Shown in pieces: positions 55,390 through 64,000 of a DNA stretch of 64,000 bases (within the stretch, counting starts at the first letter, position 1; every line of letters begins with the position of its first letter). This DNA comes from Meconema thalassinum (lineage: Eukaryota; Arthropoda; Insecta; Orthoptera; Tettigoniidae), in NCBI GenBank assembly GCA_946902985.2, contig OX336397.1, positions 153,009,890 through 153,073,889 of the forward strand, read 5' to 3'. Under the pieces are notes generated by a model. The model was not told where the DNA came from. It saw nothing but the letters and a program-made list of their open reading frames with translations, and made no database searches. Made by a program: the position numbers and the translations under genes.

Positions 55390-55565
55390 CACGTATGCAC
55401 TACAAGAGTTGTTCCACATAGTGACCCTGCTGTTTGTTAACGTGTAACTGCGCAACATGTTGTCATACACACGTCTCACAAGACCTGGTGTGTGTTCAAT
55501 AATGTGCGCTGCCGCCAGAACACATGGAACAAGTTCTTCCGACTCGGCAAGAGTCTCGTAAAAAA
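55390..55565 (-). pseudogene. Mariner-type transposase, C-terminal part
   Basis: The minus strand reads YETLAESEELVPCVLAAAHI, followed by TPGLVRRVYDNML, the usual C-terminal end of DUF4817-type transposases. It is separated from the rest of the gene by about 7 kb. Stops follow. Confidence 0.6.
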
Positions 55566-55569
55566 GGTT

Positions 55570-56351
55570 CTTAATTAGTTATTGTACAACACTTTTCTTG
55601 TATTGTTATTGTTTTAAGGGGATGAACAGCAAGGTTATCTGTCACGCACCACACTTTTTTATAAATACATATTAAGAATAAAATGAGGAATCTTCAAGTA
55701 ATATCCTGTGTAATATACCATTTATATAAAAAATTAATTAATGTTACATATTTTGATTTTTAATGTAATTTTAGGCCTTCGCCTACTATTGTTAGATAAA
55801 TAAGCACATATTTTGAATGTTGATATTATTATATGTCTCAGGCACTAACTCGACAATTAAAATAAACATACGTCCAGCCGTTGAGTCTCTTGATATTGAT
55901 ATTTGTTGATATTCTTCCCCGGCCCTTTTTCAACAGCTTAGGAATTGCTTGGAAAATCCGTTTATATATCTAAGTTTCTAATGAACAAATGTTGTCATAC
56001 AGACTGGTTAGAATTACCGTATATTTTACTTGCGAAAAAATCTTTTTTTAAAGTAAGAGACAGACTAAGTAATTTAGATAAGGAAAGAAAAAGTATATTT
56101 AAAGAATTTCATTTTTATCAAATATGTAAATTATAAACACAGAATATGTAATTTTACAAAAAGAAATAACAAGATGTTCGGTTAAGAACATATAGCCTAC
56201 TTTATCCTAAATGTATAAGTATAGTTATAACTCGTTGTCTTTATCAAAGAGTATAATAGAATCATTTCTAGGTTGAAGACCTTAGAAAATTTTTATCTCT
56301 ACCAAACACCACAACCTCAAGAAACTACTACCATCATTGAAGAAAGAAGGA

Positions 56352-56383
<32 letters not shown>

Positions 56384-56693
56384 GAAGACATATCTCAAGA
56401 ATTTTATGGAACTGGAGACATAATCGACCGGACGAGTACAACATCCAACTTCGAGTAGAGGCATGTGTTTACACGTCTGGCTGCCCATGGTTTTTACAAC
56501 CTTAATTGCATTAACCCAACTTTCCATGACCCTACAGTAACGCGTGTATGCCGACGCTACCACTTAGAGCTCTCTAGTGAAGGAAACAATGAATCAAATT
56601 ATGAAATTCAAATCCCTAGAGCGCAATTTTAGAGTACATGTTCATTATTTATATTCGATTGCTATTTGGCTGCAATAAAATTATTTATTAATA
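55570..56693. other. Foreign DNA inside the mariner-type element, left part
   Basis: AT-rich with no gene I can support. A GAAA-repeat (about 56,344-56,386) is the main feature; it generates long low-complexity frames on both strands that I do not call. Confidence 0.4.
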
Positions 56694-56701
56694 TCCTGAA
56701 C
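56694..56701 (+). repeat. 8-bp target duplication, left
   Basis: TCCTGAAC, identical to 60,874-60,881. Confidence 0.85.
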
Positions 56702-59700
56702 CATGGGCGCCCATACGGGGGGGGGCATGAAAAATAAAACTATATGAAAATCAGACTGAGAACATTTTTTTTTGCAAAATTGCTCACAGTATTCTAATTA
56801 ATTTGTACTAAATATAAATACTTCAGATATTTAACATTCCGACAGGCCAAACATTAAATACTGTATAGTGGCAGTGGGCTCATTAAGCCTGTCTTGCACA
56901 CCTCAGAAATCAGAATTTTTAAAAATCACAATATTTGCTGAAGAATAGTTTTGCTTCTATTAGTGAATACACTCATTCGTTCTCTACATAGTCTATTACG
57001 TAATGGTGCTCGATCAGGCGCAATCTGCCTCGCATATCACTTTTGCAACAACAGCAAATGTGTAGAAGGGTCATCGACAGACTGGCCGATATGGACTTGA
57101 ATGTCATGTGGAAAGACGTAACCACTGAAAGTTAGTTGACGAATATGAGATAAGAATTAACGTGTGCCCGTCAGATCAGTAGCACCCACCGGAAGGTTAA
57201 AATCATCCTAAATATTATGTCAGTTATGCAATAGAGCTGGTGTGCTTTTGCTTTAAATTAGACACTTGAGTAATATTACAAAGGAATGTTGTAATTTATA
57301 TGCGCGTAGCCTACATTCGATTCGTGTGTATTATGTTCACTATGAACGGCCACCTAGACTGTGTCTGTTTGCTTACAGTATTATTAATTATGAATTTAGT
57401 GTGCAACGTGCACTTATGACATATTGATGACCCTCGGAAATAATGATGACTGGTACTTACAGGCGTTGACTTCAGCTGTGACGACTCAACTCTACTGATT
57501 CGGGGGTTAGTTGCTCCCAAAGAATCCCTCCTACTTACTCGCAGCACAATTACTATATATTTCACACGCAAGCCTCTCAACTACGAACATTATGTACATT
57601 ATTACTTTGACGGTCAGCATCCAACGATTTATCTAGTTTCGTGGACCTGATTATACAAAGATGCTTTAAATGCGTGATTTGGATTATCGCATCTAGTTCG
57701 CTCCAGAGTTTACTAATACATAGCATATTTTACAAGTAATTGTCGTATAACAATTTATCGCTATGGTCTCAGAATTTCGGTATACAGACGTTAGTTTACA
57801 ATACTTCATGCGATTCGAGACAAACAATCTAGGCTATTTGTTTGAAACTAGGCTCATAATTCCATTGAGAATATATAGCCCGCAACTCAGTAATTGCATA
57901 TCGAACACCAACTTGTGATCGTGTGAAATACCTTCCTTCTCCACCATAAACAAACAAGTCCAAAATACAAGTTCCACTCCCTCACGGAGTCCTACCATGA
58001 ATACGAGCCACTCCACACGGAGTCCAAAGGATGAGTACACCGCCCTACACGCGATCAAAGGATGAGTACTACTCCCCACGGAGTCCTAAGAATGAGTCAC
58101 CCTCACAGCTTCGTCAAGTCCTAATAACATTCATCTCCCCTCCACAAATCACTGGCCAACCTGGCTTCCCTCACGGGTCCAGCCAATCAAAACAAAACAT
58201 TACCATATAAGGAGTGCCTTCTTGGTCTTCAAAATACCCTAGACACACCCCTAGCACAGAGTTGCCAAGCCTCCTACCTGCATGAGTCATCATGCACTTC
58301 AGCTTGCAAGAGAAAAACCCAGGCGACAACAAGCCTAATTCCTGGCTCTTGCACACAATTCCAGACTCTCTGACTGAAGATTATTCCTATGTTAAAATAT
58401 TCACAAATAGACTCAGATCCTGCCAATTACAATCCCTTAAAACGTAAACAAATTAATCGAAAATAAATCACATGTAACTGTATTATACACTTCATTACAT
58501 AATTATAAAACATAAAAAGGCATCAGATAAAAATACATGGACGATTATGAAAATCGTACGTCCCGAAAGTAAGGGTTCGATCCCTTGTGACCTGGAAGGT
58601 TACAACGTTAATAAATCTGCATATTCCAAGTCGGGGGCAGCAAAGTTGTATTTTTTTTATCCCAGAGGCGTCAAGAACCATAAATATGGGCCTGACTGTA
58701 TTATACTCTCGCCATATTACGCCGGCTTGCCTTTCCGCGATCGTTATTCGTGTGGCGAAAAGCTATACATTTTTATTTTAAAGGTATGCAATAGTACGGT
58801 GGCTTATTTCAAGAGAACAAAGCGATTATTGCTACGAATGAACAGCAATCTAACAATGCAGTTGTAGATACTTAACCTGCAGTGTTACATTTTCTACAAT
58901 CGAAGCAATTTATAATACAGTGGTTAAATTATCCTGCAATGTTTGTGCCATAATCAAAGTGACTTAGATTCGCACTCTTAATCGAATATAGGCAAAATGG
59001 TGAATTCAACAGTGATAGACTTCGTAATGTTGTGTATGATTTCAATGGATCCCTCTTTCAAGGCAGGCAATTTTGGATGTGTAACATGTACTTATGAGAC
59101 ATAAATACATAAATTTAATAAAAATTATTTGTATTAGATTGGTTAGACAGTATATTATTCACAGAATTAAGCTCGACTTGATGCTTAATCATAACAACCA
59201 GCAATTTGAAATGGGTACGGTACTTCAACAAATTCAAAAACATATCTGATCATCAGTATGTGCCTTAATTAGCCTGACAATTCTGGGATATAGTGTAAAA
59301 AAATTATAAATAAGGGTGTAAAAATGTACGTTCCAAGTTAAACGGCTGCGTGAGTAGCGCTTTTCTTTTCCAGGCTACTATCAAACATCTGGAAGACATG
59401 AACACCATAGATCTGCTATTTTGCCAAAATGTCACCAATTCGACGTAAATCCACACGTGGCATGCGTTATAAGAAAGGACAGAATGTAGTAATTTGACCT
59501 TTAAGCCCATCTGTGTAGTTGAGTACCTCAATTTAAGCTCCACGATGACGACTGGTTACCTAAATATTCGAAATTTGATTGCCGACGCTGACAGCAGCCA
59601 TCCCTAGTAGGCCTACGATATTTTCAACACTACCTTCAGGGAAATACGACGTATGTATCATGTTTCATGTTCCGGGGCACTCATCTCAAAACTACGGTGT

Positions 59701-60873
59701 CGGTTTTATGAAATAGCATTACTTTACACACTCGCCTAATGATACGTTATTACATAAACCGGAATTTCACCCAGAGTTAAGTACAAGGGGTGAGGTTTAA
59801 ATCTGTTTACAAATAAAGCAACAACATTTACAACAATGCCAGTTATTGAATATAAAAAGGTTAATTTTCCCCTCTAAGGGTAGCCTTAACACACATAAAT
59901 TTAAAAGACTCAAAAAGTATTTGTATTAGATTGGTTAGACAGAATATTATTACGTCACAGGTACAATAATACGGCAAAATATATCACTTGTTAATTTTAT
60001 AAAACTCTACGGAATTGTACAATATCTGTTAGTTTCATTTTATCGTCAATTATTTCATAAACAGAGAAAAGCTTGAGCATAAGGCTCAATTACACATTGA
60101 AATAAATGGTTTCTTGACGTTCGTATCACCTTTCCTCTTGTTTCAGTCGAGAATGCGAATAATGGTAGTACGTGATATAGTGGTTTTTATCCATTTTACT
60201 TAGTGGTTAGTAATAATCAGGCGAAATATTTTTATTCACAAAACTAATTTTTACTAAAACCATAGGCTCGAGTTTATCAGTTCGTAGGTTACAAGTATTT
60301 CATGATTCTAATAAGAGCAATGCGAAGTATTTCCGATTGGTTGTTTAGAAGAGGAAAGCCGTGACGATCTGCTGTAATGGCCAGCACAAACTAGATACCG
60401 TAGCCTACCGTATTTGGAAACAGTGCTATTTAAATAATTGGGCTGATTCAGATGTTGGGATATTTCCACAGTTTAACTTAGTGATTTGGGAGCATGTGAA
60501 AATATGTCCAGTTATTTAGAAAGTTGGCGAACTGGATTAACGATATCATTTTAATGAACTACGGTACTTGATTTTTATTTTTGTCGATACCACTATTTTT
60601 TTCTGTTTTTAAGAACTGACCATTACGACGTTAAATCACGAAGAAAAGCGAACGTTAACAGACAAAAACTGAAAGAAAACATTCCTCCCATACTTGCCAC
60701 AAAGTAGCCAATGGTTTCAGAGCAGTAAAATAATGAATTTCACGAAGTAAGTAAGAAATGAAACCTTCTTTGTGTGTGTGTGTGTGTGTGGGGGGGGGGT
60801 GACAGATAGGTAATGAAACGAAAATATTTACTTGCCCCCCCCCCCCCTGGAAACAATCCTATGGGCGCCCATG
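56702..60873. mobile_element. 4.17-kb DNA transposon with palindromic 14-bp ends, no recognised transposase
   Basis: Both termini read CATGGGCGCCCATA inward (perfect 14-bp inverted repeats, themselves containing the palindrome ATGGGCGCCCAT), then G-rich runs (left 56,716-56,725; right complement of C-run 60,835-60,847). An identical 8-bp duplication flanks it. Eight-base duplications occur in hAT and P superfamilies. The reading frames inside (for example 57,834-58,079 minus and 58,547-58,867 plus) show no transposase motif, so it is probably non-autonomous. A 30-bp direct repeat (tttgtattagattggttagacag) occurs at about 59,129 and 59,922. Confidence 0.8.
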
Positions 60874-60881
60874 TCCTGAAC

Positions 60882-62470
60882 TAGCACCAACAGATAGAGC
60901 CCAGGTACTGTGTGATATCGTTTTGTCTTCAGTTCAAATAATACACAATAGGCTGTTACAATCGCCTTAAAATAAAAATGTATCGTATTATCAACTTTTC
61001 ATTCTTCAAATTCGATGCGTATAGAATGCCAACCAGTGGAATCCCACGTAGAACAGTCATGACCTCTGGCGGATGAGATAATCCTAATAGGGACAGTGCA
61101 TTCTTTCGGCCATAAAAATACATTTTTGAGTTACAGCTGAAAGGCAATCTGTGGGCCGTTGCGCATTAAGTTGGCCATGATAATTCTCCTGGTTGCTTTT
61201 AGATGTCTCTTGCAGATCCGCGTGCGAATTTTGTTTTAATTAAATATATATTTTCCATTGTAATGTGCACAATATAACGCTTAATTCTGAAACGTCTGAG
61301 TGATTAAAAAACAATAAATATAAAAAACAAGCAAAAAAACAGCTCTGGTAGGATTAGAACTTCGGTCATACGGGTTGAAAAGCTTACGCTTTACCACGCA
61401 GGCAATCAATTCAACAAAAATTTGCCGATATCAGTTGAATTACATACAACGTCTTAGCAAATAATGATTTAGTCTAAACGATTTCTTCAGTGGTGTATAC
61501 TTTTTATGTATAAAGCATTTCATACAAAGATTATGTTATTTCAATCAGTAGGTTATATTACATGCAATACTCAAACTAATGAAATATAGGTCTGGCACAA
61601 GTTATCAATTGCCATCTTGTCTTCTGAGACGGCTCAACTTTTTAAAGTCACTTATGCACTATAATATTACAAGATAAACTTTAAATTTCGAACGGGCCAC
61701 GTTCTTTAGAACAGTTTTAACGATTCTCGGTTCGATAATCGGAATTGGTGGGTCCCCTGATATGGATTATAAAGTTTGCATAATTCACACGGCCGCCACC
61801 CTAAAATGATACTGTTGATGACCTTGTAGTTTGGGAACAAGACGCGTCCTATATACAGGTATGTTGTTACCAAATTTGGTGGAGATCGATGATTAGTTTA
61901 GTCGTTATTTCATTTTACGTTTTGAAAGTTTGAGTGGCTGCTATTGAGTTTTGGTAAAGATGGCGATGATATAAAACATGACACTGAGGTGTCCTTTGCT
62001 AGTGCTACTTCTATACAAAATTTCATTCAATTCGGTTTCACCGTGTTGAATTGATAGGGGGGCAGACATTCAGAGTACACAGACAGACACACAATGTTTT
62101 GCCCTGTGTAGATCTCGTAAGTCTACTTTCATTTTTGCGAAAAAAGAAAGTAGGCTAAAAATATGTAAAACAAATATCATTATGATAGATATGTAACAAT
62201 AAAATGTAATTTCACGATAGCTAACGTTCTAATTCATGGACATTTATCATTTTTAGTTATGTATAAGCAAAGGTAAAGATTATGTATTTACATAAAAATC
62301 CTAGGCCTAGTGATCCGTCTAGGTTGTGTGAAGTTTTGGGTACATTCTTATTGCCCATCTGCGCTGGTCTGTCTCAACGAGGAACAGCTGATTGCCCCAC
62401 TGGTCTGTCTCGAGGGGGATGGATGATCGATTGCGGTCGGGTCGCTTCGTTAGCCCCGCTGGTCTGTCTC
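60882..62470. other. Foreign DNA inside the mariner-type element, right part
   Basis: AT-rich. At 61,335-61,415 the minus strand shows a tRNA-like SINE head (gtggtaaagcgtaagc and gaagttctaatcc). The segment near 61,780-62,165 resembles LINE/SINE 3' sequence (acaaaatttcattcaattcgg, then gacagacac). No gene is supported. Confidence 0.4.
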
Positions 62471-62474
62471 TAAG

Positions 62475-63179
62475 CGCTAGTCACAGAACTCGACCAGTAC
62501 TTCTTGCAGGAAGATCAAGTACCTGGGACTGGTCAGGCGGTGCGGAAGAATATACGGCCCAATCAGATGACCATCAAGGATATCAGTCCATTAATTGATG
62601 CCGAACCGTTGCTGAAATCCACGTGGCTGCATGGCATGCGGATTTTCTTCAGCCCAAATGTGACTGTTTCGACAGTTAAAAAGAGCTTCATGATTAGTTG
62701 AGCTTCATCGGTGAAAAGAACGTGACGCGGAAAGTGGAGTGAGTTAATACACTGTAGAACCCAAGCACAGAAGTTGGCACGTGGTGCGAAATCTGCCGTG
62801 CCCATTGCTTGAACTATCTGTGGGTTGAAAGGGTAAAGTTGCTGGTCGCGAAAAACACGCCAGACGGTCGATAAGGACCCATTAACGGCATCGGCAATGT
62901 TTCGCGGATTCGTCGACGGGTCTTCTTCTACGTGACGAAGGACGTCCTCTTCAATGTTGACAGTGTGACGCGTCTGTGGAGCACAACAATCAGCCCTCCT
63001 CGGTTTGAATGAACCAGTTTCTCGCACCTTTGTTGTAGTCTCACAAAAATGGTATGTGATGGGGTGGGGCAATGCGGAAAACGTTCATGATACATGCGTT
63101 GTGCAGCTCGACATTTACGTCCAACTTCGCCATACTTAAGTAACATCTCGGCGTACTCTATAAAAGTGAATGCCACCAT
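62475..63179 (-). pseudogene. Mariner-type transposase, N-terminal and central part
   Basis: At 63,179-62,990 the minus strand encodes a helix-turn-helix of the DUF4817 type (FIEYAEMLLKYGEVGRKCRA..., ERFPHCPTPSHTIF). After a frame change the next piece (63,072-62,563) has STNPRNIADAVNGSLSTVWRV and the second-Asp region HVLFTDEAQLI. A further frame change gives HIWAEENPHA...GFQQRFGIN and DGHLIGPYILPHRLT to about 62,500. The catalytic Asp in FTDEA is present; the last acidic residue is in the missing part. Not functional. Confidence 0.78.
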
Positions 63180-63548
63180 CCTGTATTGCTAAATGACTGG
63201 ATCACAACTGATGTCTCTATCGTTTGTTAACGAACAGACGACACGATTTCATTGGAATGCGGTCTTGTACTGTACTACGCCCTGACAGGATAACAACTGC
63301 TGTCAAAGCTGACTCACTGTCACTACGGTTCTAAATAGAAGATATACGTACTCTATGACATCAGGAAACTCAGCCAATGTACGTAATACGCATTCTGTGA
63401 AGCGGGTTTTGTAGAATGAAAGTGATCCTCAAACCGGTTTGGAATCGAAACGATAAATGTCCGGACAAGGGTTCCTCTTCAAACTGTGATCTACTTAGTC
63501 CCGTCTACAACCCCCAGAAGTTTGTAATATGAATTACGAATCACCCTG

Positions 63549-64000
63549 TATAAGGCGAGAAATGTTTGTTATAAAGCGGGATATTAATGAAACACATGGT
63601 AATTCACAGTGGGTATGTAAGACCATAGTTCGATTCATTCATAATGTATATTTGTTGAGTTATATATTAATTCTTACTGGGAAGAGGCTACATGTGAGTT
63701 ATATGTGATGGAACAGAATTTTCGTGTAAGTTTTTCTCATCCTTAATGTTTAACTACTAAATTCAAAAGAGGGTTCCCTTAAAAGGTTGTAAAAATATAA
63801 CCAATTTAACCCACAACCGGCAAATGCCATATTTCTCGTTAATCATTTATTCAGTAAGCTGGGCAAAAGTATTCTCACCTGTTTGCCAGAACAACTTGCT
63901 TGCTTTGTTGTAGTGCAAAATCACTAAGAGGTGTTTGGTACCATGGAACACATTTTTAATACATTTTGACCGGTAGCCTATTTCATATAAAATATTTGAA
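63549..64000 (+). pseudogene. Decayed zinc-finger array, distal part
   Basis: Right of the mariner-type element, about 63,584-63,632 reads SGILMKHMVIHSGYVRP followed by a stop, matching the finger end and linker of exon 5. About 63,665-63,715 reads LILTGKRLHVSYM and then a degraded finger start. These are the same decayed array as 53,749-54,980, separated by the 8.3-kb insertion. Nothing else is recognised to the window end. Confidence 0.55.

Larger units (their letters stand above)
55239..63548 (-). mobile_element. Tc1/mariner-type element, split by nested insertions
   Basis: The left end CAGGGTGAATCATAATTCC and the complement of the right end (CAGGGTGATTCGTAATTC) are inverted repeats, about 50 bp well matched and weaker to about 130 bp, each flanked by TA as in Tc1/mariner insertions. 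The transposase N-terminus and middle are at 63,179-62,475 and its C-terminus at about 55,565-55,390, both on the minus strand. The 7 kb between (about 55,570-62,470) is foreign DNA. The element interrupts the decayed finger array. Confidence 0.82.

Noticed and set aside
56273..56563. Lys/Arg/Glu-rich and Ser/Phe-rich frames on both strands
   Set aside because: Produced by the GAAA-repeat at 56,344-56,386.
58547..58867. 106-codon frame inside the 4.17-kb transposon as a transposase
   Set aside because: No DDE, zinc-finger or other transposase motif can be seen.

Overview
The window looks like nuclear DNA from an arthropod, most likely an insect with a large, transposon-rich genome. The grounds are spliced exons with GT/AG borders, a C2H2 zinc-finger gene, tRNA-derived SINEs, several decayed non-LTR retrotransposons and a complete Polinton/Maverick. 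I cannot name the species. There is no bacterial gene organisation, rRNA gene or CRISPR array.

Host gene. One plus-strand C2H2 zinc-finger gene frames almost the whole window. Four short exons (597-665, 846-944, 2359-2460, 8036-8094) and one long exon (52725-53748) join with matching phases and total 1353 nt, giving 450 codons plus a stop. The fourth intron is therefore about 44.6 kb and is filled with transposons. The last exon carries 11 near-identical fingers. Past its stop the finger array continues as decayed copies to about 54,980 and again from about 63,580, with an 8.3 kb nested transposon cluster between the two parts.

Intron 4, left part (8.1-25.4 kb). This holds retrotransposon fragments in both orientations, including a fold-back pair at 8.3-10.3 kb, tRNA-derived SINEs, and the 3' half of a reverse transcriptase/RNase H retrotransposon on the minus strand (24.15-25.44 kb). 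A CR1/L2-like element with a 2A-like peptide, a PHD finger and an SGNH esterase domain lies in intron 3 (about 3.56-7.57 kb).

Polinton (25,445-42,066). This 16.6 kb element has about 1.6 kb terminal inverted repeats beginning 5'-AG and a near-perfect 6-bp target duplication. It sits inside the RT/RNase H element, whose RT half resumes at 42,073. Gene order is polB (+); then phospholipase A2-like, major capsid, a 62-aa ORF, penton, adenain-like protease, a basic/hydrophobic core-type protein and a fibre-like protein (all -); then packaging ATPase, a conserved hypothetical and a DDE integrase with chromodomain (+). Together these encode replication, integration, packaging, capsid maturation and a virion, so this is a virus-like transposon (adintovirus-like). 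It is now defective. polB has three in-frame stops and a 1.2 kb LINE inserted in polymerase motif B. The capsid, core and hypothetical genes carry frameshifts, several at A-runs. ATPase, integrase, penton, PLA2 and fibre reading frames look open.

Intron 4, right part (42.1-52.7 kb). This contains more retrotransposon remains, a G/T-rich degenerate minisatellite, and two direct copies of a 1.5 kb non-coding repeat. Each copy has nine ATGGCGGC-like motifs spaced almost exactly 145-147 bp apart.

3' region (55.2-63.6 kb). A Tc1/mariner-type element (DUF4817-like transposase) with TA target duplication is split by about 7 kb of other DNA, including a 4.17 kb element with palindromic ends and an 8-bp target duplication that has no recognisable transposase.
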